Source: Pseudomonadota bacterium (lineage in GTDB: Bacteria; Pseudomonadota; Gammaproteobacteria; Magnimaribacterales; D2472). From it: 64,000 nucleotides of DNA. The stretch is taken from contig JAOMBK010000003.1 in the NCBI GenBank assembly GCA_028344535.1, positions 1 to 64,000 of the forward strand, read 5' to 3'. Of the stretch, positions 26,015-35,835 are shown one piece after another (the stretch's first letter is position 1; each line of letters opens with the position of its first letter). The translations under genes and the position numbers were made by a program. Under the pieces are notes generated by a model that worked only from the letters and a program-made list of their open reading frames with translations, was not told where the DNA came from and did no database searches.

Positions 26015-27856
26015 GTGATTAAAAAAATTAAATTCATATTTTTCATTCCTTTTATTCTCTTATCTATCCAATCTCACGCACAAGAAACTTTCTTACTTAA
26101 CTACCAAGATGTTGATATAGCAAAAGTCACCCAAGATATTTCTAAATTTTCTAAAAAGACTTTGATACTTGACCCGAGAGTCAAAGGTAGGATTTCAATC
26201 TTTTCCGATTCAATTCTCTCGGCTGAGCAAGTGTGGGATGTATATTTAAGAACGATTCAGGTGCATGGCTTTGCAGCTCTTTCAGATGGTGGAGTGGTAA
26301 GAATTGTTCCTGAAAATGAGGCAACCAGAGATTCAAATAAGTCTCTTAGTCAGTCTTCCATAGAAACAAAAATATTTACTCTAAAAAATAGAGCGGCAGG
26401 AGAAATCCTCAGTCAAATCAAACCTATCACTGGAAGGCAATCTCATCTGTCGAGCATTCCATCGATTAACTCAATCCTGTTGGTTGATAAAAAATCAAAC
26501 ATTGAAAGGATTGCTCAACTGCTTGAGAAAATTGATCAGAATGATAGTGCAGCGATTAAGATTATTAAGTTAAATAATCTTTCGTCAGTTGAAGCGGTAA
26601 GGATTCTTGATCGATTAAAAGCGCAAAATAACCCAACTATAAACAACTTTATAGCGGTACCTTTCACACCATCAAATTCAGTGATTCTTTCAGCAGATCA
26701 GGTAGTTACAAATAACATTACTGAAACTTTGAACGCGTTGGATAAAGATGCTTTAACTGGAGGTTCGATCGCTGTTTTGTATCTTAAATATGCAAAAGCA
26801 GAAGAAGTTGCCACTATTATAAACACTGTCTCATCTAGGTTTGCTGGCGATGATAATGAAAAACCAATTGTTACCCATCATCGTGAAACTAATTCATTGA
26901 TTGTCTCTTCAGAAGAAACAAATCTTGAGATCATTCGCAATCTTGTATCTAAATTAGATATTAGAAGGGCACAGGTGCTTGTAGAAGCAATTATTGTTGA
27001 GCTGTCTGAAACAGCTGCAAAGAGTTTGGGCGTTGAGACAATTTTTGCTGGCGCTCAAGATGGAAATGTTCCCGTTGGTATTACCCGATTCCAAAATGGA
27101 TCGAATCCTGATTTAGTTGCCTTGGCAGGATCACTGATTGAAGATGGTGAAAATGCTACTTTGAGTAATGTTGCATCCTCTTCACTTTTACAGTCTTCTG
27201 GCTTGGTTTCAGGGTTTGGAGATCTAAGCGGTGGAGACAGTTTTGCTGGCATCATCAATGCAGTCGCTGACGACCAAAATTCAGATATCCTTTCAACGCA
27301 TACAGTTATCGCAATGGATAATGAGCCTGCAAATTTAGTGATAGGCCAAGAGATACCAATTACAACTGGCGAGAGTCTTGGTTCAAATAATGCCAATCCT
27401 TTTAGAACTACTTCACGTCAAGAAGTTGGTATAAAACTTTCTATCACGCCACAAATTAATGAAGGCAATTCTGTAATTTTAGAGATAAAACAAGAAGTTT
27501 CTGGTGTGGTTGGCCCCTTAACAGGAACAGCGGATCTTATTACAAACAAAAGAAGCATCGAAACCACTGTCTTGGTAGATAACAATCAGATGATAGTTTT
27601 AGGAGGTTTAAACGAAGATGATCTCCAGGAAAGCGTCTCTAAAGTTCCTCTGCTTGGTTCCATTCCAGTTTTTGGGAGACTCTTTAGCTCATCTGCTGAA
27701 TCTAGGGTGCAAAGAAATTTAATGGTATTCTTAAGACCTACAATATTAATGGATTCAGCTGATGTTACTTCTCTTTCAGGAGAAAAATACAATTATATCA
27801 ATGCTGAAAAAATCATAGGATCATCCAATAAAGATATTTTAGATCTCACGCAATAG
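26015..27856 (+). CDS. gspD: Type II secretion secretin GspD
   Basis: Outer-membrane secretin of 613 residues, starting with GTG one base after gspC. Signal peptide FIFFIPFILLSIQSHAQ, N0 domain (NYQDVDIAKVTQDISKFS), N1-N3 repeats (about 110-320) with the typical RELDIRRAQVLVEAII-like junction (here KLDIRRAQVLVEAIIVEL), and the secretin core with VPLLGSIPVFGRLF. It forms the channel through which folded exoproteins leave the periplasm. No obvious C-terminal S-domain is present, so a pilotin may not be used. Confidence 0.95.
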   Translation: MIKKIKFIFFIPFILLSIQSHAQETFLLNYQDVDIAKVTQDISKFSKKTLILDPRVKGRISIFSDSILSAEQVWDVYLRTIQVHGFAALSDGGVVRIVPENEATRDSNKSLSQSSIETKIFTLKNRAAGEILSQIKPITGRQSHLSSIPSINSILLVDKKSNIERIAQLLEKIDQNDSAAIKIIKLNNLSSVEAVRILDRLKAQNNPTINNFIAVPFTPSNSVILSADQVVTNNITETLNALDKDALTGGSIAVLYLKYAKAEEVATIINTVSSRFAGDDNEKPIVTHHRETNSLIVSSEETNLEIIRNLVSKLDIRRAQVLVEAIIVELSETAAKSLGVETIFAGAQDGNVPVGITRFQNGSNPDLVALAGSLIEDGENATLSNVASSSLLQSSGLVSGFGDLSGGDSFAGIINAVADDQNSDILSTHTVIAMDNEPANLVIGQEIPITTGESLGSNNANPFRTTSRQEVGIKLSITPQINEGNSVILEIKQEVSGVVGPLTGTADLITNKRSIETTVLVDNNQMIVLGGLNEDDLQESVSKVPLLGSIPVFGRLFSSSAESRVQRNLMVFLRPTILMDSADVTSLSGEKYNYINAEKIIGSSNKDILDLTQ

Positions 27857-27859
27857 TAT

Positions 27860-29356
27860 ATGACGAAGAATCAGGCTGTTAACCCAAAGAGTCCTTTACT
27901 GCCTTATGAATTTGCAAAAACTCAAAGGGTCATAGCGTTTAAAAAAGATCAACAAGCCCAAGTTATATCAGAGCAACCCCTTTCAAAAGATCTATTTCAA
28001 GAGCTCTATCGCTTTTTGACCAATCATTTTAAATCTGAGACATGCTCGCCAACTGAATTTGATCAACTGTTAACAGAATATTATTCCGCTGATGATGATG
28101 GTGCATTGGGTAGTACCAGTCTTTCCGAGGACTTTGATTTGCAATCATTCGCAAATACATTGGCTCCCACTGAGGATTTATTAAGTGGAGCAAATGATGC
28201 TCCAATTATCAAACTTATCAATGGAGTTATCAGCCAAGCTATCAAAGAGAGGGCATCAGATATACATTTTGAACCTTATGAAGAAAATTTTATTATCAGG
28301 TATAGAGTTGATGGAATTTTACAACAAGTCTTGACTCATGATTCAAGGCTTTCAGCGCCTATAATTTCGCGCTTAAAAATTATTGCTCGTTTGGACATTG
28401 CTGAAAGAAGAAAGCCTCAGGATGGCAGAGTATCCCTATCATTGGGCTCAAAAAAAATTGATGTTCGAGTTTCTACACTGCCATCATCCTATGGCGAAAG
28501 AGTTGTTTTAAGGTTATTGGATAAACAGGCGGCGCAAATCAATATTGGTGATTTGGGTTTGCCAAATTCGATTTTAAGAAACTATAAAAATGCTTTGCAA
28601 CTTTCAGAAGGTATTATCTTAGTTACCGGTCCAACTGGCTCTGGAAAAACTACAACATTATATTCCGGCCTTCGACATATAAGTGATACTTCACAAAACA
28701 TCCTTACCGTTGAGGATCCTATTGAATACACTCTGCCAGGAATTGGTCAAACTCAAGTTAATAATAAAGCTGGATATGATTTTGCTTCAGGCCTAAGATC
28801 AATTCTGCGTCAAGATCCTGATATAGTCATGGTAGGAGAAATTAGAGATATTGAAACTGCTAAAATTGCTATTCAAGCAAGTTTAACAGGGCATTTAGTT
28901 CTCTCTACCATTCATACCAACAGTGCTATTGGTGCCATTGCTAGATTGAGGGATATGGGTATTGAGTCATATCTTTTAGCTTCAAGTTTACGAGTGGTTA
29001 TCGCCCAAAGACTTGTTCGAAGACTGTGTGAAGATTGCAAAACCCCCGTTAAGCCGTCAGCCACAATCCAAAAAGAGTTTCAACTTGAGAAAAACGAAAA
29101 TATTTATCAGGCTGTTGGATGTGGAAACTGCAATAACACAGGTTTCAAAGGCAGGATTGCTCTTGCCGAGTGCATTAATATCTCTGATAAATTAAAAGCT
29201 CTGATACATGACGAAGCCTCTGAGGCAAAGTTAGCTGAATCAGCTTTCAAAGAAAACCTATCCTTAGACTTGTCCTCGTCACAACTTTTACGTGACGGTT
29301 TAACTTCATATGAAGAGCTTTTAAGAGTTCAAAACCATCAAGATGCCAACTTATAA
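27860..29356 (+). CDS. gspE: Type II secretion ATPase GspE
   Basis: Cytoplasmic secretion ATPase of 498 residues that powers pseudopilus assembly. N-terminal N1E-like region to about 110, then the core with SDIHFEPYEE, Walker A GPTGSGKTTT, Asp box LTVEDPIEY, Walker B SILRQDPDIVMVGEIRD, and His box TGHLVLSTIHTN. The zinc-binding tetracysteine is CEDC...CGNC. Its end overlaps the gspF start by 14 nt. Confidence 0.96.
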   Translation: MTKNQAVNPKSPLLPYEFAKTQRVIAFKKDQQAQVISEQPLSKDLFQELYRFLTNHFKSETCSPTEFDQLLTEYYSADDDGALGSTSLSEDFDLQSFANTLAPTEDLLSGANDAPIIKLINGVISQAIKERASDIHFEPYEENFIIRYRVDGILQQVLTHDSRLSAPIISRLKIIARLDIAERRKPQDGRVSLSLGSKKIDVRVSTLPSSYGERVVLRLLDKQAAQINIGDLGLPNSILRNYKNALQLSEGIILVTGPTGSGKTTTLYSGLRHISDTSQNILTVEDPIEYTLPGIGQTQVNNKAGYDFASGLRSILRQDPDIVMVGEIRDIETAKIAIQASLTGHLVLSTIHTNSAIGAIARLRDMGIESYLLASSLRVVIAQRLVRRLCEDCKTPVKPSATIQKEFQLEKNENIYQAVGCGNCNNTGFKGRIALAECINISDKLKALIHDEASEAKLAESAFKENLSLDLSSSQLLRDGLTSYEELLRVQNHQDANL

Positions 29357-30539
29357 ATACATTGCAATCAATGAATCTGGAAAAAAAGTTAATGGGATTT
29401 TAAGCTCTGAATCAGAACGTGCTGCGAGACAGCAAATCAAAGCATCAAACTTAACACCATTATCTTTAGGTAAAACTAATAGAAATCAATTTTTAAAGGT
29501 TAGGGTATCCCAAAAACAATTACTGTTTGCTACCAGACAAATTGCAACTTTACTTGATTCTAGTATATCCATTGATGAAACTTTGAAATCTATTGCTCTT
29601 GAAGTTGAAGATAAGTCTCTTTCTGCAGCATTGCATGCAGTAAGAGATGAGATTCTTCAAGGCTCTAGAATTGCTGAAGCAATGTCCTCACATCCATCCA
29701 TCTTCAATGAAACCTATAGATCGCTTGTTGCAGCTGGAGATGCTGCAGGGAACTTGCATATTGCTTTTAGCAATCTTGCAGATTATCTTGAAGAATCAGC
29801 ATTGGTAAGGCAGCAAGTCATTTCAGCATTAGCATATCCTGTTATTTTAATGGTCTTTTCAGTGGGAGTGGTCTTTGCTCTCTTAACATTTGTCATGCCT
29901 CAAGTTGTTGATCAATTTGTTCGTGCAGGCACACAACTACCATTTTTAACAGCGGTCTTAATGGGCGTATCAAATTATTCTGTATTAATTCTTCTTTCAT
30001 TTCTTTTGCTGATTTTAGGCAGTTTTTTTTATTACAAACATCTAATTCAAAATGATCAAACAGCAATCACAATTCATAGAAGATTTTTAAAAATCCCTCT
30101 TATTGGTGCATTTATATTAAATGCAGAGGTTGAGCGTTTTTCAAGAGTGATGCATCTGATGATGAAGTCAGGTTTAAACTTGGATGTTTCTATGCAGCAA
30201 GCCAGCGTTGTCATAGGCAACAAATACATCGCTAAATCTGTTGAAGATGCCAGGGTTGAGTTGGTAGAGGGCAAAGACTTCATTCAATCACTCAGAGAGG
30301 CCAGCATTTTCCCTTCCTTATTTTTACAACTTCTTTCAAGTGGCTATAAGTCAGGAAATTTAACATTCATGTTTGAAAAAGTAGCACAATATATGAAAGG
30401 TGAAATAGAAAGCAAAAGATCAACTGTTTTATCTTTGCTTGAACCTTTGGTTATAATTTTTGGTGGCGGCATTATTTTATTAATTGTTTTAGCAATTTTA
30501 TTACCCATCATGCAGATGAATAGCATGGCTTTAGGATAG
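29343..30539 (+). CDS. gspF: Type II secretion inner-membrane platform protein GspF
   Basis: Polytopic platform protein of 398 residues with two homologous cytoplasmic four-helix domains (KQLLFATRQIATLLDSSISI and EVERFSRVMHLMMKSGLNL) and three transmembrane regions near 165-190, 215-240 and 365-395. It transmits ATPase work to the pseudopilins. Start at ATG inside the end of gspE; gspG follows by 2 nt. Confidence 0.95.
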   Translation: MPTYKYIAINESGKKVNGILSSESERAARQQIKASNLTPLSLGKTNRNQFLKVRVSQKQLLFATRQIATLLDSSISIDETLKSIALEVEDKSLSAALHAVRDEILQGSRIAEAMSSHPSIFNETYRSLVAAGDAAGNLHIAFSNLADYLEESALVRQQVISALAYPVILMVFSVGVVFALLTFVMPQVVDQFVRAGTQLPFLTAVLMGVSNYSVLILLSFLLLILGSFFYYKHLIQNDQTAITIHRRFLKIPLIGAFILNAEVERFSRVMHLMMKSGLNLDVSMQQASVVIGNKYIAKSVEDARVELVEGKDFIQSLREASIFPSLFLQLLSSGYKSGNLTFMFEKVAQYMKGEIESKRSTVLSLLEPLVIIFGGGIILLIVLAILLPIMQMNSMALG

Positions 30540-30541
30540 AT

Positions 30542-30976
30542 ATGAAAAAAAACAAACCTGGTTTTACGTTAATTGAGCTTATGGCTGTGATAGTCATATT
30601 GGGTATTTTAGCCACTATCGTTGCTGTCAATGTCTCACCCTTTTTGCAAAGAGCGAATCTTGAAAAGATGCGTGCAGATCTTTCTCAAATTGAGAAAGCC
30701 CTTGAGTTGTATAAATTTAACGAGCTAACATACCCCTCAACAGATCAGGGGCTTCAAGCATTAATAACCCCCCACAATGAGCTTAAACGTCCTTACTTGT
30801 ATCCAGAGAATGGATATATTAATACAACTCCTTTAGATCCATGGGGTCGAGAATATTTATATATTCAACCAGGTCAAAAAACTAAAAAATATGATCTTTA
30901 TAGTCTTGGTGCAGATGGTTTAGAGGGCGGCTTTGGAGACGATGCCGATATAGGTAATTGGATTTCAGAAAACTAA
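30542..30976 (+). CDS. gspG: Major pseudopilin GspG
   Basis: Main pseudopilus subunit of 144 residues. Prepilin leader MKKNKPG is cut before FTLIELMAV (Glu5 present), followed by the N-terminal hydrophobic helix. The globular domain contains the GspG-type calcium-site region with LDPWGREYLY and SLGADGLEGGFGDDADIGNW. It is the substrate of the prepilin peptidase encoded at 11.4-12.2 kb. Its 3' end overlaps gspH. Confidence 0.97.
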   Translation: MKKNKPGFTLIELMAVIVILGILATIVAVNVSPFLQRANLEKMRADLSQIEKALELYKFNELTYPSTDQGLQALITPHNELKRPYLYPENGYINTTPLDPWGREYLYIQPGQKTKKYDLYSLGADGLEGGFGDDADIGNWISEN

Positions 30977-31467
30977 ATTTATCTCAAGGCTTCACTCTTT
31001 TAGAGCTTTTAGTTGTTTTAATTTTAATGGGTCTTATTTCAACTGTCATTATTACCAATACATCTTTTGTTGATAGGTACCAATCTGATCAAGCTGAGCC
31101 CTATAAAGTATTTCTTAACTTTCTTTCTGAAGAAAGCGCATTAACTAAAAAAACTCTTGCATGGTTCATTGGAGAGAATACTCAAACTATTTATACTTTA
31201 AAAAAAAATGGGTGGCATTCGCAGGATTTTGATTCTTCGTACTACCCAAATATAAGCAACCAAACTCTTTTTAAAGATGCTCGCGGTCAGACACTCTTAT
31301 TTTCAGATGAAACTAAATTACCTTTTTTAATTTTTTATCCATCTGGCCAATCTTCAGGGGGTGAAATCCATTTTAATGAAGATAACTCAGGAAGAGTGAT
31401 CACCATAGATGCTTTTGGTAAAGTCATAGATTCTAAAAATAATTATGTTTCTTCAAAAGGGTTTTAG
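30958..31467 (+). CDS. gspH: Minor pseudopilin GspH
   Basis: Minor pseudopilin of 169 residues with the methylation/cleavage site SQG/FTLLELLVVLI. There is no ATG upstream of the leader, so initiation at TTG, overlapping the end of gspG by 19 nt, is the best choice. The globular domain is rich in beta-strands as in GspH. It belongs to the tip complex or shaft of the pseudopilus. Its stop lies inside gspI. Confidence 0.88.
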   Translation: MDFRKLNLSQGFTLLELLVVLILMGLISTVIITNTSFVDRYQSDQAEPYKVFLNFLSEESALTKKTLAWFIGENTQTIYTLKKNGWHSQDFDSSYYPNISNQTLFKDARGQTLLFSDETKLPFLIFYPSGQSSGGEIHFNEDNSGRVITIDAFGKVIDSKNNYVSSKGF

Positions 31468-31801
31468 TCTTCTAGAGGTTGGTGTAGCTCTGCTAATTCT
31501 TGGCTTGGCGGTTACTTCTATCTTTCAATTTATTTCATCCACTACATTATCTACTTTTGACCTAGAAGATAGAGCTTATGCAAGACAAATTGCAAACAAT
31601 AGATTGGCGTTGGTCCAGACACTAGAGCCAATGATTGGAACTAATCAAAGAGATGGTCAAATAGATTTTGGTGGAAAAACTTTTTTTTGGTCAGAAACAA
31701 TCAATCAAAGTTCTGATCGGATGAATGAAATTAGAATTTTAGTTGGCAAAAATCAGCAAGCAACATTATATGAATTGAGAGCATTCATTGAAAAAAAATA
31801 A
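31445..31801 (+). CDS. gspI: Minor pseudopilin GspI
   Basis: Small minor pseudopilin of 118 residues. Leader MFLQKG before FSLLEVGVALLIL, and a compact C-terminal domain with ANNRLALVQTL, the family's typical Asn-Arg-x-Leu-Ala/Val pattern. GspI forms the tip with J and K. The ATG overlaps the gspH 3' end by 23 nt, and gspJ starts inside its own end by 14 nt. Confidence 0.9.
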   Translation: MFLQKGFSLLEVGVALLILGLAVTSIFQFISSTTLSTFDLEDRAYARQIANNRLALVQTLEPMIGTNQRDGQIDFGGKTFFWSETINQSSDRMNEIRILVGKNQQATLYELRAFIEKK

Positions 31802-32399
31802 GGACCACAAAAAAGGCTTTACTCTAATTGAAGTATTAATATCTATTGTCATTTTGAGCCTCATAGCAGTCATCACATCTAACTTTTTAAAATCTTCAAT
31901 TCAATCAAGGGATTTGGTGTCAGGAAAATCTCAAGACATTTATGAATTTAATTTACTGACCAGTACTCTAACTAACGATTTAATAAATGCAGTAAACATT
32001 CCTTTGATAAATTTTAGAGGTGATAGGGAAAAGGCTACTTTTATCGGTGGTGCCAACACTGATAGTTTTTCGTTTATAACCAAAGCAATTACTCAAGATA
32101 TATCGTCCAAAGACCTAGTAAGAGTTGTATATGTTTTAGAAAATCAATCATTGTTGAGAAGGAAATATTATGCTGCCTCGCCTGCAAATCCGTTGGAATA
32201 TATGGAAACTAGGTTGTTTGAAGATATAGACAATCTTCAATTAGAATTTGCTGACAAAACTCGATGGTTTTATGCATGGCCTCAAGGACCAATCACGCAA
32301 AGACAGATTCCAAACTTAATAAAAGTCTCAATAATCAATAATCAAGATGAATCATTTGTATGGATAGTAAACCCCAATATCAATACTGTTTATGAATAA
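31788..32399 (+). CDS. gspJ: Minor pseudopilin GspJ
   Basis: Tip pseudopilin of 203 residues. The leader KKNKDHKKG precedes FTLIEVLISIVIL. The only suitable upstream start codon is a TTG inside the gspI end. The C-terminal domain contains LRRKYYAASPANP and a WPQGP...RQIPNLIKVSI segment, as expected for GspJ. The stop overlaps the gspK start by 8 nt. Confidence 0.9.
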   Translation: MKKNKDHKKGFTLIEVLISIVILSLIAVITSNFLKSSIQSRDLVSGKSQDIYEFNLLTSTLTNDLINAVNIPLINFRGDREKATFIGGANTDSFSFITKAITQDISSKDLVRVVYVLENQSLLRRKYYAASPANPLEYMETRLFEDIDNLQLEFADKTRWFYAWPQGPITQRQIPNLIKVSIINNQDESFVWIVNPNINTVYE

Positions 32400-33348
32400 G
32401 CCAGGCGTAGTATTGATTTCAACATTATTAATTGTGATGGTCATGGCTATTATAAGCACTCAGATCAGTAAAATTTTTTTTCTTTCCATTCAACGAGATT
32501 CATATATAGATTTCAAGAACCACAGTTTGCAACTCTTGTTGAGCTCAGAGATAGAAGCTATTCAGTCTATTCAAAAAGAAATTGTCTTTTCAAATCAAAA
32601 ACTAACGAACAAAGATCCAGTTCTTAATCAGAGCTATTTCTTTTCAAATGAATTAGCCACCATTCAAGTGGACGTTTCCGATGCCTCTAATTGTTTTAAC
32701 CTAAATAGTATTTTTATTAAAACCGGTGATGGTCTTCAAATTCAAAAAGACAATAAAGAATGGTTAGAGCGTTTATTAAGATTAAAAGGGTTTGATGCCC
32801 CTCAAATAGAATCATTTATTGATCAATTAATTGACTGGGTTGATCCTGATAATCAGCCATTAAATTTCGGTGCAGAAAACTATTTTTACATTGGACCCTT
32901 ATCTCTAATCAAGCAATATACTCCTAAAAGATTATTGTCCAATCTTTCAGAGATAAAAAATTTCCCCGTTTTAGATCAAATTGACTTTAACAAAATATCT
33001 AATAATTTATGCGTCTTACCAGGAATTTCAAATCAATTAATTAATGTCAACACATTAAATAATACTCATAAAAATTTGATAGCATCATTTTTTGATGAAG
33101 AAAATTTAGAATTTATTGAAAGCCAGATATTAGATGCTCCAGAAAATGGCTATGATTCTGCCAATGAATTTGCTAAGAAAATAACCCAATCAGTCTCTTG
33201 GCCATCACAGGTCCTCAGCATTAACTCAAAAACCTTACTTATTTCATCTAAGATATACAATCAAACTTTTTCCAATCAGCTGGATAGTCTTGTTATATTA
33301 GAGAATTCTAATTCAGCAAAAGTTTTGAATAGAGATTTTAGTTTCTAA
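32392..33348 (+). CDS. gspK: Minor pseudopilin GspK
   Basis: The largest minor pseudopilin, 318 residues, capping the pseudopilus tip. The leader MNKPG precedes VVLISTLLIVMVMAII, with no Glu5, as is characteristic of GspK. The mature domain has VSDASNCFNLNSI and LIDWVDPDNQP segments typical of this family. It is followed by gspL after 5 nt. Confidence 0.92.
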   Translation: MNKPGVVLISTLLIVMVMAIISTQISKIFFLSIQRDSYIDFKNHSLQLLLSSEIEAIQSIQKEIVFSNQKLTNKDPVLNQSYFFSNELATIQVDVSDASNCFNLNSIFIKTGDGLQIQKDNKEWLERLLRLKGFDAPQIESFIDQLIDWVDPDNQPLNFGAENYFYIGPLSLIKQYTPKRLLSNLSEIKNFPVLDQIDFNKISNNLCVLPGISNQLINVNTLNNTHKNLIASFFDEENLEFIESQILDAPENGYDSANEFAKKITQSVSWPSQVLSINSKTLLISSKIYNQTFSNQLDSLVILENSNSAKVLNRDFSF

Positions 33349-33353
33349 CAAAT

Positions 33354-34523
33354 ATGATCAATTACTTTATTAAATTCGATGATCTAAGCCTATCTACTGT
33401 TAGGCTTTTTAAATATGACGAGAGTGGTGCAAAGCAAGTTAAGAAATACAGTGTAATAGATGCTAAAGAAGCGCTATTACCTGGCAATAATCTTTATATC
33501 ATGATCCCTTCTGTGCTATTCGGATTCAAGGTCACTCGAAATGAGATTGGATTAAAGAATGATATTTTAAAAGCAAACATTTTTAGTGAGTCTGAGGATG
33601 GTCTTATCAGTAATGTCTCAGATCTAAAATTCTTTTTTCAGCCTAGTTTAAATCTAGCAGCTTGGATTAATTACAACACCTATAATTCTATTGCCGAGCC
33701 ATTTAATGAGTATGAGGGAGATGTTTATTTTTATCCCGAACATTTTTTATTACCTGAGGAAATCAATTCTATTTATGTTGGTGAGCAGAACTTCATTTGT
33801 TCATTTAAAGATTTTACCGGATTTAGCGGCTCCAATGATTCGCTAGAAGATTATCTACAAATTTTGGTATCTGCCGGCATAGATTTAAAAGCGCTTCAAG
33901 TTTTAGGTGAGTCAGAGCCTGTACTTTTAAATAAATTTAAAGATTTAAATTTTAAAAAAATACAATTTTCTGACTTTCATATTAGTTTTATAAACACTCT
34001 TAAATTTAACAATGTAAATTTCTTTAAAAGAAAACTGTCATTTCATTATATTAAACAGAAATTAAAATTTAATTTTTTTGAATTCTGGGCTTTAAATATC
34101 TCAGCTCTCATATTTTTAATAGCACCATTAGTTATTTCCTACAATTTAAACTCATCCGTGAATACCTACAAACAAAGCACTGTAAAAATCTTTGAACAAC
34201 TCAACCCAAATTTTAAAAGATTGGTTAATGCGCGTGCTCAGATTGATGATTTAACAAGAAATATTCCTCAGCAAAATAATATTTCAAAGCAAGATTTTGG
34301 TGTGTTGAATTACTTGGATGCATTCAAGGATGATTCAATTCAAAGGATTGCTATTAATCTCAAAGAACAAGAAATTAATATTCGCTTGGAAGGGCTGCCG
34401 CCCTTGAAATTAAATCTATTAAAGCAAATATTGAAATCAGAAGAGCTCAATTTTATAGAGTCTGATCTGATAGAAAAAGATGAGGGTTTCTTTGGTAACT
34501 TACTGGTGCAATATGAAACTTAG
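33354..34523 (+). CDS. gspL: Type II secretion platform protein GspL
   Basis: Bitopic protein of 389 residues: a cytoplasmic actin-like domain (about 1-225) that binds GspE, one transmembrane helix near 243-263 (FWALNISALIFLIAPLVISYN), and a ferredoxin-like periplasmic domain. Similarity is mainly structural, so the call rests on length, topology and position between gspK and gspM. Confidence 0.82.
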   Translation: MINYFIKFDDLSLSTVRLFKYDESGAKQVKKYSVIDAKEALLPGNNLYIMIPSVLFGFKVTRNEIGLKNDILKANIFSESEDGLISNVSDLKFFFQPSLNLAAWINYNTYNSIAEPFNEYEGDVYFYPEHFLLPEEINSIYVGEQNFICSFKDFTGFSGSNDSLEDYLQILVSAGIDLKALQVLGESEPVLLNKFKDLNFKKIQFSDFHISFINTLKFNNVNFFKRKLSFHYIKQKLKFNFFEFWALNISALIFLIAPLVISYNLNSSVNTYKQSTVKIFEQLNPNFKRLVNARAQIDDLTRNIPQQNNISKQDFGVLNYLDAFKDDSIQRIAINLKEQEINIRLEGLPPLKLNLLKQILKSEELNFIESDLIEKDEGFFGNLLVQYET

Positions 34524-34986
34524 CAAGCTAGCAGATTTTTGGAATGCTCGTGAGCGAAGAGAGAGATTCTTGCTTCTGATAGTTCTTGCAATTTTTATAT
34601 TGGTGTTATTGGGCGCGTATTTTAATAATGCATATAGTTCTATTGCTTATCAAAGCAAAGCTCTGGAGAGGTCAAAAGATGATTTTTATTATGTGTTTGA
34701 AAAAGCTAATGCCGCTTTAATTTACCAAAATACTCAACAAATTATTAAACAGGCATCTTCAGTAGAGGATTTTATAAACTCTCAAGCGAAATTAAGTGAA
34801 ATTTTTAATCTTAAAAGTTTTGAAGACAATGAAAAGCAGTTCTTCTCTTTCACTCAGCAGAGTATTGAAAATAGCGCTCAATTTTTAGAAACAATTGCCA
34901 GTCATCCAAGCATAATAATTGACTCAATTGATATTGAATTTTCAGAAAATCGATATGAAATTATTTCTGTTTATAGAAACTTATGA
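34513..34986 (+). CDS. gspM: Type II secretion protein GspM
   Basis: Bitopic platform protein of about 157 residues with one N-terminal helix (FLLLIVLAIFILVLLGAYF) after ARERRER, a GspM-like 'W..R..RER' start, and a periplasmic ferredoxin-like domain. I prefer the ATG giving MKLSKLADFW, overlapping the gspL stop by 11 nt, to the ORF-track start 33 nt upstream, because MKLSKL... begins the family-like segment. No gspN follows. The 3' end overlaps the convergent exopolyphosphatase gene by 6 nt. Confidence 0.82.
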   Translation: MKLSKLADFWNARERRERFLLLIVLAIFILVLLGAYFNNAYSSIAYQSKALERSKDDFYYVFEKANAALIYQNTQQIIKQASSVEDFINSQAKLSEIFNLKSFEDNEKQFFSFTQQSIENSAQFLETIASHPSIIIDSIDIEFSENRYEIISVYRNL

Positions 34987-35835
34987 AATAGTAACTTTGC
35001 TTGAATATAGTTCGTGGAATAATTTTATAGCTATTGAATCTGAAATCCCCCATTTAGTTGATGTGATTGTTTGAATCTCTAATTGTTCTGCAATAAATTT
35101 AAAAATGTGTAATGCATGATCGATAACATCAGCTCTATCTGGAGAAAATTTATATTTCTTTATTTTTTCCTTGGTATCGAGCTTCGACAGCCTTTCAGAT
35201 TTTTTAATAAATTCATTCAGCGGCATTTCTTTTTGTCCCTGGGAATTGAGAAATGATCTAATATTGCCCCCAATACCAATTAATTTTTTCTTTGGCTTGA
35301 TTGATTGAAGCCATTTTTCTAGGCGTTGCCATTCTTCTTTTTCATCTCTTTTAAGCATATTACGCACAGCTCCAAGTTGAAAAGATCGAATGATCGTATC
35401 TTTTTCATTACGAATAAAAAATTCAGTGCTTCCACCGCCCAAATCTACAAAAATCTTATTTTTACCTGTATTACTTTTGGGATGAAATCTAATTAATTTT
35501 GCTTCTTCTAATCCAGATATTACATTTAGCGGATGATTAATCGCCGTTTCTATGTAACGTCTAGCATTTTCAGAGTTGGAGGTATCCCTGAAAGCTGATG
35601 TTGCGACTATCTTATAATGACTGATGGAATTTTCTTTAAATACTTTCTCATATTCTCGAATGGTTTCAATGACCTGATCTAATTTAGCTGTGCTGAGACT
35701 TCCTTCATTAAAAACATCACTTCCAAGTCTTATGGGCGATCTAATTCCTTGAATAAATTCAATTGATGCAGGTGTTGTTTTAAATATCTTAGATTTAATA
35801 GCATTGGTTCCAATGTCAATGGATGCAATTTTCAT
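34981..35835 (-). CDS. ppx: Exopolyphosphatase / guanosine pentaphosphatase family (Ppx/GppA), short form
   Basis: ASKHA-fold phosphatase of 284 residues. Motifs are IDIGTNAIKSKI (phosphate 1), ATSAFRDTSN, the ISGLEEA segment with the catalytic glutamate, and FVDLGGGSTEF (phosphate 2). It has the two core domains but lacks the C-terminal HD-like extension of long E. coli-type Ppx. It starts immediately after the ppk2 stop, so polyphosphate or ppGpp turnover is coupled to polyphosphate-kinase expression. Confidence 0.88.
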   Translation of the reverse strand: MKIASIDIGTNAIKSKIFKTTPASIEFIQGIRSPIRLGSDVFNEGSLSTAKLDQVIETIREYEKVFKENSISHYKIVATSAFRDTSNSENARRYIETAINHPLNVISGLEEAKLIRFHPKSNTGKNKIFVDLGGGSTEFFIRNEKDTIIRSFQLGAVRNMLKRDEKEEWQRLEKWLQSIKPKKKLIGIGGNIRSFLNSQGQKEMPLNEFIKKSERLSKLDTKEKIKKYKFSPDRADVIDHALHIFKFIAEQLEIQTITSTKWGISDSIAIKLFHELYSSKVTIS

